DNA of 64,000 nucleotides from JAFLBI01 sp964616465 (GCA_964616465.1 CAZTTO010000001.1:186001-250000), one strand, 5' to 3'. Shown: positions 1 to 9,503, numbered from the stretch's first letter. Made by a program: numbers and translations. Notes: generated from the sequence alone by a model not told the origin.

Positions 1-1100
1 AAAAAGGTGGTTATGACCATTTCATGTTGAAGGAAATTTTTGAACAGCCACAAACTATTTACGATTGTTTAAGGGGAAGACTACTGCCTGAACATGATGA
101 AATTGTGATGCGTGGAATTGACAATCATTTAGATGCTTTTTTGAATGCTTCTAGAATTGTAATGGTAGGTTGTGGCACTAGTTGGCATGCAGCACTTATT
201 GCTGAATATATTTTTGAAGAACTCTGTCGCATTCCTGTAGAGGTAGAATACGCTTCAGAATTTAGGTATAGAAATCCCGTTATTAATGAAGGAGATGTTA
301 TTATTGCTATCTCTCAAAGTGGTGAAACGGCAGATACTTTAGTAGCCCTTGAGAGCGCAAAAGAAAAAGGTGCTTTCATTTTTGGCGTAGTAAATGCTGT
401 CGGTAGCAGTATCGCAAGATTAAGCCATGCTGGAGCCTATACACACGCAGGACCAGAAATTGGTGTTGCTAGTACCAAAGCATTTACTGGTCAACTTGCT
501 GCACTAACTATGATGGCACTCAAAATTGGTTACAAAAAAGGAACTATTAACCAAGAGCGCTATACGAAACTTGTTCGTGAACTCTATGCTGTGCCTGAAA
601 AAGTAAAAGAAATTTTAGCTGATACTAGCCATATCAAAAAGATTGCTGAAAAGTATGCCACTGCTTCTGACTTCTTATTTTTAGGAAGAGGTTATAACTT
701 CCCGGTAGCATTAGAAGGTGCTTTGAAATTGAAAGAAATATCTTACATACACGCAGAAGGTTATCCTGCTGCAGAAATGAAGCATGGCCCCATTGCTTTG
801 GTAGAAGAAACACTACCTGTAGTATTTGTAGCAACACATGATTCTTACTACGAAAAAATTGTTTCTAATGTGCAGGAAATTAAAGCTAGAAAAGGTAAAG
901 TCATTGCTGTTGCAACCGAAGGCGATCAGCAAATAAGCCATATGGCAGATGATGTAATGTTTGTTCCTGCTTGCGATGAAATTATTGCCCCCCTACTCAG
1001 TGTCATTCCTCTTCAACTGTTAAGCTACTATGCTGGTGTTGCAAAAGGACTAGACGTAGATAAGCCTCGTAACCTAGCAAAAAGTGTTACGGTGGAATAA
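1..1100 (+). CDS. glmS: Glucosamine-fructose-6-phosphate aminotransferase (isomerizing), 3' part
   Basis: This is the C-terminal part of GlmS, which makes glucosamine-6-phosphate from fructose-6-phosphate and glutamine, the first committed step to UDP-GlcNAc for peptidoglycan and LPS. The reading frame is open from base 3, before the first ATG at 24, so the gene begins outside the window and its glutaminase domain is missing here. About 365 codons are visible and cover the two SIS sugar-isomerase domains: SQSGETADT in the first, and EGALKLKEISYIHAEGY in the second. The protein ends in KPRNLAKSVTVE, the usual GlmS C-terminus. A DUF4954 gene follows 10 bases downstream and is probably co-transcribed. 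Confidence 0.97.
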   Translation, partial: KGGYDHFMLKEIFEQPQTIYDCLRGRLLPEHDEIVMRGIDNHLDAFLNASRIVMVGCGTSWHAALIAEYIFEELCRIPVEVEYASEFRYRNPVINEGDVIIAISQSGETADTLVALESAKEKGAFIFGVVNAVGSSIARLSHAGAYTHAGPEIGVASTKAFTGQLAALTMMALKIGYKKGTINQERYTKLVRELYAVPEKVKEILADTSHIKKIAEKYATASDFLFLGRGYNFPVALEGALKLKEISYIHAEGYPAAEMKHGPIALVEETLPVVFVATHDSYYEKIVSNVQEIKARKGKVIAVATEGDQQISHMADDVMFVPACDEIIAPLLSVIPLQLLSYYAGVAKGLDVDKPRNLAKSVTVE

Positions 1101-1110
1101 AAGGGAAACT

Positions 1111-3318
1111 ATGGCTCAAAATATCATCAAGAAAACGCCTTTATCCTCATTAGGATACGATTTTATTTCAGGCGATTACTTGCCGGAAGGCGAGAATGAA
1201 TACTATTTGAGGAATCGTCAGATTAATAATGGTATTCACTACAGAAGACTCAATGCTTATGAAATTGAAGTACTCGTAAGAAACAGAAATACGAGCGACG
1301 ACTGGAATAATATACTTGTATCCGATGCATTTAATCCAGAGCTTGTAAAAAACTGTAAGTTCTTCGGACTTGTAAGAATTGGAAAACTTGAGCCTTTTTG
1401 TGTGGGGTTTAGCGATTTACGACTTCCTGTTGGATTGTACAATTCTACAATCATTAGCTGCGACTTTGGCGATAATGTTGTAATTGACAATGTAAATTAT
1501 TTATCGCACTATATCATTGGCAACGATGTTATAATTAGCAACATCAATGAAATGATCAATACCAATCATTCTAAGTTTGGGAATGGTATTGTTAAGCAGG
1601 GAGAAAAAGAAGAAGTTAGAATTTGGTTGGAACTTTGCAATGAAAATACAGGTCGAAAAATTATGCCTTTTAATGGCATGCTTGCTGGTGATGCATATAT
1701 CTGGAGTAAATTCAAAGATGACCAAGTACTGCAAGAAAAACTCAAAGAATTTACTGAAAACAAATTTCCTTCTAACAGAGGTTACTATGGGAAAGTTGGT
1801 GACAGAAGTGTGATTAAAAATTCTAAGATTATTAAAGATGTTTGGTTTGGAAGCGATTGTTATGTGAAGGGTGCAAACAAACTAAAAAATCTAACTATTA
1901 ACTCCGGGGAAAAAGGAAGAACACAAATTGGCGAAGGCGTTGAACTAGTGAACGGAATTATAGGCTATGGATGTAGAATTTTCTACGGCTCAAAAGCTGT
2001 TCGATTTATCATGTCAGATAATAGTCAGCTTAAATACGGCGCCCGATTAATTAATAGCTTTTTAGGGGATAATGCTACCATCTCTTGTTGCGAAGTATTG
2101 AACTCATTAATCTTCCCTGCTCATGAGCAACACCATAACAATTCGTTTTTATGTGCTGCTATGGTCATGGGGCAAAGCAATATTGCTGCAGGAGCCACGA
2201 TAGGTTCTAATCATAATAGTCGTGCAGCTGATGGAGAAATTATTGCAGGCAGAGGTTTTTGGCCCGGACTATGTGTTAGCTTGAAACATAATTCAAAATT
2301 TGCCAGCTTCACCATTGTAGCAAAAAGCGATTATCAAACTGAATTGAATATTCAATTACCATTCAGTTTAGTGAGCAATGATCTAAGTAAAGATCAGTTA
2401 GTGGTAATGCCTGCATATTGGTTTATGTACAATATGTACGCCCTTGAACGAAATGCATGGAAATACCAAGACCGAGATAAGAGGACAGAAATTGTTCAAC
2501 ACCTCGATTATCATTATCTAGCACCTGATACCATCCTTGAAATGCAAAAAGGGATGCAACTGCTTGCATTGTTTACTGGCAAAGCCTACTGGAGAAGTCA
2601 ACAGAAAAAGGTTGCTGACTCAGAAGCAATAGAAACTGGCCTAAAACTTCTTAAAGCAAATGCAGATGTAGTAAAAGGACTAGAAGTGCTTGCAGATGGA
2701 TTTGAAAATAGCAAAAGAAAAGTAGTCATTAAAAAGGCATACGAAGCATTCCATCAATATGAGGATATGATTTTCTTGTATGGTATGGAAGCCTTCATGA
2801 GCTATTTGCAATCACAAAGTGATTTCAATCAAAAGACACTTCAATCGGCTTTTAATCATTTGGTTAATGTTGGTGAATGGATGAATATAGGCGGACAGTT
2901 AATCCCTACACTACATTTTGAAAATTTCAGAAAGGACATTTATAACGGTAAAATTTCCTCTTGGGATCAAGTGCATGATTTCTATTTAGATGAATCGAAT
3001 AAATATGCTCAACTCAAGCAATCACACGCACTTGCATGTTTGTTAGAAATTACCAATGTAACTCAAGAACAAATTGACCAGCATATTGTGCAAACCTGGT
3101 TGAACAGAACACTTTCAATTTATGAGCGATTGACGAAATCAATTTATGAATCAAGGGCAAAAGACTATGTGAGCCCATTTAGAAAAATGACTTACGACTC
3201 TAATGCAGAAATGAATGCTGTTTTGGGTAAATTGCAAGACAACTCATTCATCCTACAACAAAATGAATTACTTGCTAAAACAAAAGCAAATATTCAAGGT
3301 ATTTTGGACAAGCTATAA
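1111..3318 (+). CDS. DUF4954 family protein, left-handed beta-helix type
   Basis: A 735-residue protein that I recognise as the Bacteroidota DUF4954 family; its biochemical role is not established to my knowledge. Roughly residues 110-420 read like a left-handed beta-helix, with repeated short turns such as GNDVIISN, TQIGEGVELVNG, GYGCRIFYGS and AAGATIGSNHNS, the fold used by GlmU and hexapeptide acyltransferases. The C-terminal 300 residues are mostly helical. The start at 1111 was chosen over an in-frame ATG at 1084 that overlaps glmS. Sitting directly behind glmS, it may act on an amino-sugar or sugar-nucleotide substrate; that is inference from context and fold only. Confidence 0.85.
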   Translation: MAQNIIKKTPLSSLGYDFISGDYLPEGENEYYLRNRQINNGIHYRRLNAYEIEVLVRNRNTSDDWNNILVSDAFNPELVKNCKFFGLVRIGKLEPFCVGFSDLRLPVGLYNSTIISCDFGDNVVIDNVNYLSHYIIGNDVIISNINEMINTNHSKFGNGIVKQGEKEEVRIWLELCNENTGRKIMPFNGMLAGDAYIWSKFKDDQVLQEKLKEFTENKFPSNRGYYGKVGDRSVIKNSKIIKDVWFGSDCYVKGANKLKNLTINSGEKGRTQIGEGVELVNGIIGYGCRIFYGSKAVRFIMSDNSQLKYGARLINSFLGDNATISCCEVLNSLIFPAHEQHHNNSFLCAAMVMGQSNIAAGATIGSNHNSRAADGEIIAGRGFWPGLCVSLKHNSKFASFTIVAKSDYQTELNIQLPFSLVSNDLSKDQLVVMPAYWFMYNMYALERNAWKYQDRDKRTEIVQHLDYHYLAPDTILEMQKGMQLLALFTGKAYWRSQQKKVADSEAIETGLKLLKANADVVKGLEVLADGFENSKRKVVIKKAYEAFHQYEDMIFLYGMEAFMSYLQSQSDFNQKTLQSAFNHLVNVGEWMNIGGQLIPTLHFENFRKDIYNGKISSWDQVHDFYLDESNKYAQLKQSHALACLLEITNVTQEQIDQHIVQTWLNRTLSIYERLTKSIYESRAKDYVSPFRKMTYDSNAEMNAVLGKLQDNSFILQQNELLAKTKANIQGILDKL

Positions 3319-3323
3319 AAAGT

Positions 3324-3719
3324 ATGAATCCAAAAGTTGATCAATATATTGATGACTTACCAGAACCCTTAGCTGAAGTGGCTTCAGCAATTAGGAATTA
3401 TATTTTTCATAATATAGCAGGCGTTGAAGAACGATATAGTTTCAAACTACCTTTCTATCACTACTATGGCATGTTCTGTTACATGAATCAAGTAAAGGGA
3501 GGTTTAGAGATTTGCTTTTGTAGAGGCAAAGATCTAGCTGTTGCATTTCCGCAATTAGAACAAAAAGAGAGAAAACTTATTGCAGGAATAACCCTCAGGT
3601 CCAAAAAAGAAATTGTAGAAAAAGAAATCTTTCAACTTCTTGAAGCTGGTGCAGCCTGGAATAAAGAGTGTTTTATGATGGGCACGCCCTTAGTAAGCAA
3701 AAAAAGAGGCCGTAAATAA
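3324..3719 (+). CDS. DUF1801 domain protein
   Basis: A 131-residue cytoplasmic protein of the DUF1801 (YdhG-like) type. The opening (VDQYIDDLPEPLAEVASAIR) and the central FKLPFYHYYGMFCYMN stretch are typical of the family, as is a basic C-terminus (KKRGRK). Members are small single-domain proteins of uncertain function, some of which resemble frataxin-like folds. It starts 5 bases after the DUF4954 stop and so is likely the last gene of the glmS transcript. It converges on der with only 4 bases between the stop codons, and I see no clear hairpin terminator there. Confidence 0.8.
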   Translation: MNPKVDQYIDDLPEPLAEVASAIRNYIFHNIAGVEERYSFKLPFYHYYGMFCYMNQVKGGLEICFCRGKDLAVAFPQLEQKERKLIAGITLRSKKEIVEKEIFQLLEAGAAWNKECFMMGTPLVSKKRGRK

Positions 3720-3723
3720 TCCG

Positions 3724-5040
3724 CTACTTTTTCCTAAAAAAGATCCTAATAGGAACACCTCTGAAATTGAAACTCTTTCTCAATTGGTTCTCCAAGTAAT
3801 TCTTATATGGCATCTTTATATCGTCTGGAAAGTTCGTGAAGAATGCAAAAGATGGAACTACTGTTGGTAATTGAGTGATATACTTAATTTTCACTTGATG
3901 CCCCCTCACAACAGGCGCCTGATAAGATTGTACAGCTTTCAACATCACTTCATTGAGTTTAGATGTTGGTACTTTTCTTTGCTTATTTTCATACACTTCT
4001 AGTGCTAACTCAATTGCCTTAAAAATTCTGGTTTTTTCTTTTGCTGAAATGAATAAAACTGGCACATCCGTAAATGGTGCTACTCTTTGCAACAAAAGCT
4101 TTTCGTAATCGCGCGCAGTATTTGTTTGCTTATCTGGTATTAAGTCCCACTTATTTACCAACACAACCATACCCTTACCCTTTCTTGAAGCAAGACTAAA
4201 AATATTCACATCCTGCGCAGTAATACCTTTTTCTGCATCAATCACCAATAAACAAACATCGGCTTCATCCATTGCTTTCACAGCACGAATAACAGAGTAA
4301 AATTCAAGATCATCTTTCTCCTTCGTTTTCTTTCTAAGTCCAGCAGTATCAATTAATATAAACTCTTTCTGGAACAAGTTATAATGGGTATGTATGGTAT
4401 CTCTTGTAGTTCCAGCAATATCACTCACAATGGTTCTCTCCTCACCTACCATTGCATTTAGTAAAGATGATTTTCCTACGTTAGGCTGACCAATGATTGC
4501 AATACGAGGGAGTTCACTTTCACGAATAGTTTCTTGTGCATCTTCTTCAGAAATTGCGTTTGTAATTGCATCTAGCAATTCACCTGTACCACTACCGCTG
4601 ATACTGCTTACCATGAACAATTCATCAAACCCCAAAGCATAAAACTCTGTAGCATCTAACTGACGTTCGTGGTTATCAACTTTATTCACCACTAAATAAA
4701 CAGGCCTATTGGAAGTACGCAGCAGTTGAGCCATAGATTCATCCAGATCGGTAATTCCAGTTACCACATCCACCATAAAAACCAAAGCATTGGCTTCTTC
4801 AATAGCAATTTTTACCTGCTTCCTAATTTCTCTTTCAAAAATATCGTCACTATCAGGAACAAATCCACCTGTATCAATTACGTTAAAATGCTTGCCATTC
4901 CAATCGGCCACACCGTACTGACGATCGCGCGTAACACCACTCAAATCATCTACAATAGCTTTACGCTGTTCTAAAAGACGATTAAAAAATGTACTCTTGC
5001 CCACATTGGGTCTTCCAACAATTGCAACTGTATAACTCAT
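3724..5040 (-). CDS. der: Ribosome biogenesis GTPase Der (EngA)
   Basis: Der is an essential GTPase with two tandem G domains, acting in 50S ribosomal subunit assembly. Two P-loops are visible: GRPNVGKS at residues 9-16 and GQPNVGKS at 184-191, each followed by its own DTxG motif (VIDTGG, LIDTAG) and N/TKxD motif (VNKVD, VNKWD). The last ~110 residues form the KH-like domain and the protein ends with the basic stretch RGVPIRIFFRKK. Length 438 is normal. It lies 12 bases downstream of era on the same strand, so the two assembly GTPases are probably co-transcribed. Confidence 0.97.
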   Translation of the reverse strand: MSYTVAIVGRPNVGKSTFFNRLLEQRKAIVDDLSGVTRDRQYGVADWNGKHFNVIDTGGFVPDSDDIFEREIRKQVKIAIEEANALVFMVDVVTGITDLDESMAQLLRTSNRPVYLVVNKVDNHERQLDATEFYALGFDELFMVSSISGSGTGELLDAITNAISEEDAQETIRESELPRIAIIGQPNVGKSSLLNAMVGEERTIVSDIAGTTRDTIHTHYNLFQKEFILIDTAGLRKKTKEKDDLEFYSVIRAVKAMDEADVCLLVIDAEKGITAQDVNIFSLASRKGKGMVVLVNKWDLIPDKQTNTARDYEKLLLQRVAPFTDVPVLFISAKEKTRIFKAIELALEVYENKQRKVPTSKLNEVMLKAVQSYQAPVVRGHQVKIKYITQLPTVVPSFAFFTNFPDDIKMPYKNYLENQLRKSFNFRGVPIRIFFRKK

Positions 5041-5052
5041 ACCCTTATTTTC

Positions 5053-5922
5053 TTATCCAAAATACCCATACTCTCTCAAATGGGTGTCATTATCTCTCCA
5101 CTTTGGTCGAACTTTCACAAAAAGTTCCAAAAAAACCTTGGAACCAATGAACTGTTCAATGTCAATTCTAGCTTTTGTACCCAGCTCACGTATCATTTTC
5201 CCTTTTTCCCCCAACACAATCATTTTCTGTGTTTCACGCTGCACAATAATATCTGCCTGAATCTTCACCAAATGTCCTTTCTCTTTATATTCATTTACTA
5301 AAACTGCTGTATGGTAAGGAATTTCATCACCATACAACTCATAAATTTTTTCTCTCACCAGTTCAGATACAAAAAAACGAGTAGGCAAATCGCTCAAGTC
5401 TTCTTCGCTATAAAAAGGAAAGCCTTCTGGGAGTAATTCCAAAATAGCCGCTACCAATTCTGGCGTATTTGTATTTTGAAGTGCTGATAAAGCAACTACT
5501 TTTTGCGCATAGGGCTTACTTGAAAAAAAACGAATGGCTTCATCGGTTTTTTTACTTTGATCAATTTTATTGATGATGACCAAACTGGGTACTTTCAACC
5601 GCAAACTCTGAAACAATTCATCCGACTCCTCCCAAGATGAAGTAATATCCACTAAAAGTAAAGCCACATCTGCATCTTCCAATGCACTCTTCACAGCAGC
5701 CATCATTTTTTCATGCAGCTTATATTTGGCTTCAATAATACCTGGAGTATCTGAAAAAATAATTTGGTACTCACCCGGCTTAGAAAGAAATGCTTTAATG
5801 CGATGCCTGGTTGTTTGAACCTTAGATGAAACAATAGCCAACTTCTCCCCCATCAATGCATTCAATAAGGTACTCTTACCTGCATTGGGCTTACCAAAAA
5901 TATTTACGAAGCCTACTTTCAT
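5053..5922 (-). CDS. era: GTPase Era
   Basis: Era binds the 3' end of 16S rRNA and assists 30S maturation. The G domain has GKPNAGKS at residues 10-17, the switch region TTRHR, DTPG and NKID. The C-terminal ~90 residues are the KH RNA-binding domain, with the VLGEKGKMIRELGTKARIDIE segment around the GxxG loop. At 289 residues the protein has the usual length. The start codon is the first ATG and places the P-loop correctly. It lies directly upstream of der. The initiator tRNA on the same strand upstream has its own terminator, so era needs a promoter in the 60 bases before it; I could not identify a clear box. Confidence 0.97.
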   Translation of the reverse strand: MKVGFVNIFGKPNAGKSTLLNALMGEKLAIVSSKVQTTRHRIKAFLSKPGEYQIIFSDTPGIIEAKYKLHEKMMAAVKSALEDADVALLLVDITSSWEESDELFQSLRLKVPSLVIINKIDQSKKTDEAIRFFSSKPYAQKVVALSALQNTNTPELVAAILELLPEGFPFYSEEDLSDLPTRFFVSELVREKIYELYGDEIPYHTAVLVNEYKEKGHLVKIQADIIVQRETQKMIVLGEKGKMIRELGTKARIDIEQFIGSKVFLELFVKVRPKWRDNDTHLREYGYFG

Positions 5923-5983
5923 GATGGGTCAACTAGTTTTTTGATTGGACCAACAAAGGTCCGACTTAGTAACCAAACCTCTG

Positions 5984-6011
5984 AAAATAAAAATTCCCGC
6001 TGTGCGGGAAC
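5984..6011 (-). terminator. Intrinsic terminator of the initiator tRNA gene
   Basis: On the minus strand a 7-bp GC-rich stem (TTCCCGC / GCGGGAA, loop of 3) is followed at once by TTTTTATTTT. It begins 6 bases after the mature 3' end of the tRNA. Confidence 0.85.
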
Positions 6012-6015
6012 TTAG

Positions 6016-6087
<72 letters not shown>

Positions 6088-6101
6088 ATGTAATTGGGTT
6101 G

Positions 6102-6132
6102 CAAAATTAGGCGTTTCCCAATTTCTATCCAA
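6102..6132 (-). promoter_or_regulatory. Promoter of tRNA-fMet
   Basis: Minus strand: TTG at 6132-6130, a 20-base spacer, then TAATTTTG at 6109-6102, a perfect match to the Bacteroidota TTG-N19/20-TAnnTTTG promoter. Transcription would start about 8 bases before the tRNA 5' end. Confidence 0.8.
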
Positions 6133-6149
6133 ATTTTATTGAAGCAATC

Positions 6150-6872
6150 TTAGTTTTCCTTTCTTTTTATACTTGCTCCACCTGTTGAACTCACATCTTT
6201 AATTACACCATTTCCTTTGTACTGCACACTACTTGCACCAGATGCTTGTACACTTAGTTCTTCCTGAACAAACATGCGTAGCACAGAAGCACCTGATGCC
6301 AAAGCCTTACACTTTGCAATTTCTAAATCAAAAGCCTTAACACTACTTGCACCACTTAAATCAAATTTTGCTGTTTGAGCCCTACCCTCAAGTGTCATAT
6401 TAGATGCGCCACTCGATTCAACTACCAAGTTAGCAAGTGTAACTTTTCCGCGGAAATCGCTCGCACCCGATAACTCAATAATTAAGCTTTCGCCTTGAAG
6501 TGGATCAACCAAACGCACATTGCAAGCGCCACTTGCCTCAATTCTTTGCAAAGATTTGAAAGTAACATAGGCCTTCATTTTTGTATTCGACCAATTGCGG
6601 ATACTCTTTCCATCAAAATAAATTTTGAGTACCCCATTGCTCACCACCGTTTTTATTTGATCTCTAATTTCATCAGAACCTGCACTTACTGCTACTGCAT
6701 CTTCTTTTCCTTGAGACAGATATAAATCAATAGCCGATGAAACCTGAATAGCGTTGAAACCACTTGCACTTCTTGGCTGCACATTTTTATCGAATACCAC
6801 TGTTTTCTCTTCCTGAGCCATTAAAAAGCCAGAAAACACCAGGGTAAATGCTAGAATGATAATTTTTCTCAT
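6150..6872 (-). CDS. Secreted head-GIN (DUF2807) domain protein
   Basis: A 240-residue exported protein. Residues 1-19 are a signal peptide (hydrophobic core, cleavage after LMAQ). The rest is a DUF2807 / head-GIN domain, which folds as stacked beta-strands. The motif SGAS or SGAC recurs about every 20 residues in the second half (SGACNV, SGASDF, SGASNM, SGASSV, SGASVL, SGASSV), one per predicted rung. Such proteins are common in Bacteroidota and their function is unknown; adhesion has been suggested from structure. A related lipoprotein lies at 29781-30503. No obvious partner gene is adjacent. Confidence 0.85.
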   Translation of the reverse strand: MRKIIILAFTLVFSGFLMAQEEKTVVFDKNVQPRSASGFNAIQVSSAIDLYLSQGKEDAVAVSAGSDEIRDQIKTVVSNGVLKIYFDGKSIRNWSNTKMKAYVTFKSLQRIEASGACNVRLVDPLQGESLIIELSGASDFRGKVTLANLVVESSGASNMTLEGRAQTAKFDLSGASSVKAFDLEIAKCKALASGASVLRMFVQEELSVQASGASSVQYKGNGVIKDVSSTGGASIKRKEN

Positions 6873-6919
6873 TGGTATGTTTTTTCGTAAAACGGAAACT
6901 AAAAAAAAAGGTTACAGTT

Positions 6920-6948
6920 TTGAAATTAAATTTATCCATCTACTTTTG
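6920..6948 (+). promoter_or_regulatory. Promoter upstream of the TPP riboswitch
   Basis: TTG at 6920-6922, an 18-base spacer, and TACTTTTG at 6941-6948 match the Bacteroidota promoter pattern. The predicted start near 6954 coincides with the 5' edge of the riboswitch aptamer, which supports both calls. Confidence 0.75.
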
Positions 6949-6951
6949 CGG

Positions 6952-7044
6952 TCGTTCCCGGGGTGCCTAACTGGCTGAGATCATACCCGTTGAACCTGAA
7001 CAGGGTAATGCCTGCGAAGGAAAGGAAGAATTCCTGCACTTTTT
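6952..7044 (+). promoter_or_regulatory. TPP (THI-box) riboswitch
   Basis: The conserved thiamin-pyrophosphate aptamer elements appear in order: GGGTGCC, GGCTGAGA, ATACCC, GAACCTGA, CAGGGTAATGCC, GCGAAGGAAA. The closing helix pairs TTCC (6954-6957) with GGAA (7019-7022). Directly after it, AGGAA-GAA-TTCCT (7023-7035) forms a small hairpin, followed after four bases by TTTTT, which could be a weak terminator and thus the expression platform; that part is inference. It controls the TonB-dependent receptor downstream, so uptake would be shut off when TPP is plentiful. Confidence 0.95.
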
Positions 7045-7087
7045 GCAAACTCCCTGTTCCCATTGTATCACTTTCAAAAAAAAGAAA

Positions 7088-9463
7088 ATGAAAAAAACAT
7101 TGGGAACGCTGGCGGCTTTATTATTTGCTGCATCCGTTCCGGCACAAAACAAGACCATTCAATTACAAGTAGTTGACCAGTTGAATCAGCAGCCTATCTC
7201 AGGCGCTACCATTCAGTGGAAGCAAGAAACTAGAATTGCTTCTGAAAACGGCACTGCACAGCTAACTATTACTGGATCACAAAATGAGTTAACACTTCGC
7301 ATTTCGGCTGTTGGCTATAAAACCGTCGAAAGAAAATGGACTCCGCCTTTCCCGAATGAACTGAAAATAGCACTGCAACCCTATTCACTTCTCTTAGCAC
7401 CGCTTGAAGTGAAGGCAATTCGAGCATCTGACCGAGCTCCTTTCACCAAAACCAACCTGAGCAAAGCTGAAATTGAAAAAAACAACTTAGGACAAGATCT
7501 TCCATTTTTATTAAATCAGACTCCGTCGGTTGTGGTGAACTCAGATGCCGGTAATGGGGTTGGTTATACTGGTATTCGTATTCGTGGCAGCGATCCTACA
7601 CGTATTAATATGACTATCAACGGAATTCCTTATAATGATGCTGAAAGTCAGGGTATATTCTTCGTAAACTTACCCGACCTAGCCTCTTCCGTACAATCAA
7701 TTCAAATTCAACGAGGTGTGGGAACCTCTTCTAATGGAGCTGGCGCTTTTGGTGCAACATTGAATTTAAGTACAAATGAGTTCAATGATCAGGCTTATGC
7801 TGAATTTAGTGGAAGTGCCGGGTCTTTTAATACTTGGAAAAGTACCGTAAAAGCAGGAAGTGGATTACTGAACAATCATTTTACCATTGATGCCAGGCTG
7901 AGTCAAATTAACAGTGATGGCTTCATTGATAGAGGAAAAACGGATTTACGCTCTTTTTACCTGTCGGGTGCATATGTGGCTGATAGGACTTCTATCCGTT
8001 TTAATGCATTTTCAGGCGCAGAAAAAACATACCAAGCTTGGTATGGGATTCCAGAATCTATGTTGAGAAGCAATAGACGCTTTAATTCAGCAGGGACAGA
8101 AAAACCTGGCGAGCCTTATGAAAATGAAACTGATAATTACCAGCAAGACCATTATCAACTTTTCATTAACCATCGTTTGAAAAGAAACTGGTCGTTTCAA
8201 GCAGCTACTTTTTTCACCAGAGGCAGGGGTTATTACGAACAATACAAAGCCAACCGTCGCTTTAGTAGTATTGGTTTACCTAATCCGGTTATCAATGGAG
8301 TGAGTATTAGTAGAACGGATATCATTCGTCAGCTATGGTTAGACAATTGGTTCTATGGACAAACATTTTCTACCGAATACAAGGATGAAAAAAATATTGT
8401 AACAATTGGTGGCGGATGGAACACTTATATGGGCGATCATTTTGGAACAGTTATTTGGTCGTCGGTTGGACAAGTGCCGGTTGGTCATCGTTGGTACGAC
8501 TTACCAGCCATTAAGAAAGATGCCAATGCTTATGTAAAATGGCAAAGAAAAATCAATCATTCTTGGGAAGCATTTGCTGACTTACAAGTGAGGGATGTTG
8601 ATTATACCATGACAGGCTTCAGAGACAATCCAACCTTGTTCACACAAAGGCAGTTTTTCTTCGTAAACCCTAAAGCAGGTATCTCTTACAAAAAGAATGG
8701 ACATCAGTGGTACTTGAGTTACGCAGTTGGCAACCGCGAACCCAATCGAGATGATTTTGAAGCAGGAGCAACCAATCAGCCTGTTCATGAAACCTTACAC
8801 AATATTGAAAGTGGATGGGAAAAGAAATGGAGCAAGGGTCAAATTCAAGCAAACTTCTTTTACATGTACTATGTGAATCAATTAGTACTAACTGGTAAAA
8901 TAAATGATGTAGGTGCCTATGCTCGACAGAATATTGCATCTAGCTACCGAATGGGTATAGAGCTACAAGGAAGCTATACATTCAACAATTGGCTTCAAGT
9001 ACAAGGAAATCTGGCAATCAGCAGAAATAAGATTGCTTCATTCACCGAGTTTATAGACAATTTTGATACAGGTAACCAAGAGAGCATCGAACACAGAGGT
9101 ACAGATATTGCTTTTTCACCCAATGTGGTGGGCGGATTTACATTTGATGCTCAAATTGCTAGAGGATTAACCGCTAGTTGGATTCAAAAGTATGTAGGCC
9201 GACAATACTTAGATAACACACAAAATGCCAGTCGCAGCTTGAACCCATTTTGGGTAAATGATCTCAGAATCAACTGGAAAATTGCATCGAAATGGTGGAA
9301 AGACGCATCTATGACACTGCAAGTCAACAACCTGTTCAACTATATGTATGAGCCAAATGGCTATACTTTTAGCTATATCACAGGCGGAGCAAGGGTACAA
9401 GAAAACTTTTTCTTTCCCATGGCTGGAACCAACTGGATGTTGGGAGTTCAATGGAAGCTTTAA
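7088..9463 (+). CDS. TonB-dependent outer-membrane receptor, predicted thiamin uptake
   Basis: A 791-residue outer-membrane active transporter powered by TonB. Residues 1-19 are a signal peptide ending near VPAQ. Next is a carboxypeptidase-like regulatory beta-sandwich (residues 20-100: LNQQPISGATI), then the plug domain (about 120-225, with GYTGIRIRGSDPTRINMTINGIPYNDAESQ in part) and a beta-barrel ending in an aromatic-rich strand (NWMLGVQWKL). The start at 7088 gives a clean signal peptide; an ATG at 7043 lies inside the leader. The TPP riboswitch upstream is the basis for assigning thiamin or a precursor as substrate, as proposed for Bacteroidota receptors under THI elements. No inner-membrane partner such as PnuT is adjacent. 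Confidence 0.9.
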   Translation: MKKTLGTLAALLFAASVPAQNKTIQLQVVDQLNQQPISGATIQWKQETRIASENGTAQLTITGSQNELTLRISAVGYKTVERKWTPPFPNELKIALQPYSLLLAPLEVKAIRASDRAPFTKTNLSKAEIEKNNLGQDLPFLLNQTPSVVVNSDAGNGVGYTGIRIRGSDPTRINMTINGIPYNDAESQGIFFVNLPDLASSVQSIQIQRGVGTSSNGAGAFGATLNLSTNEFNDQAYAEFSGSAGSFNTWKSTVKAGSGLLNNHFTIDARLSQINSDGFIDRGKTDLRSFYLSGAYVADRTSIRFNAFSGAEKTYQAWYGIPESMLRSNRRFNSAGTEKPGEPYENETDNYQQDHYQLFINHRLKRNWSFQAATFFTRGRGYYEQYKANRRFSSIGLPNPVINGVSISRTDIIRQLWLDNWFYGQTFSTEYKDEKNIVTIGGGWNTYMGDHFGTVIWSSVGQVPVGHRWYDLPAIKKDANAYVKWQRKINHSWEAFADLQVRDVDYTMTGFRDNPTLFTQRQFFFVNPKAGISYKKNGHQWYLSYAVGNREPNRDDFEAGATNQPVHETLHNIESGWEKKWSKGQIQANFFYMYYVNQLVLTGKINDVGAYARQNIASSYRMGIELQGSYTFNNWLQVQGNLAISRNKIASFTEFIDNFDTGNQESIEHRGTDIAFSPNVVGGFTFDAQIARGLTASWIQKYVGRQYLDNTQNASRSLNPFWVNDLRINWKIASKWWKDASMTLQVNNLFNYMYEPNGYTFSYITGGARVQENFFFPMAGTNWMLGVQWKL

Positions 9464-9470
9464 TCAATTA

Positions 9471-9503
9471 CCGGGAATGAGGTTTGGGCTTCTCCCGGCT
9501 TTT
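9471..9503 (+). terminator. Probable terminator of the TonB receptor gene
   Basis: CCGGGA (9471-9476) pairs with TCCCGG (9493-9498) around a 16-base loop and is followed by CTTTTC. The loop is long and the T-run short, so it may be weak. The loop also contains the TTG element of the queA promoter. Confidence 0.5.
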
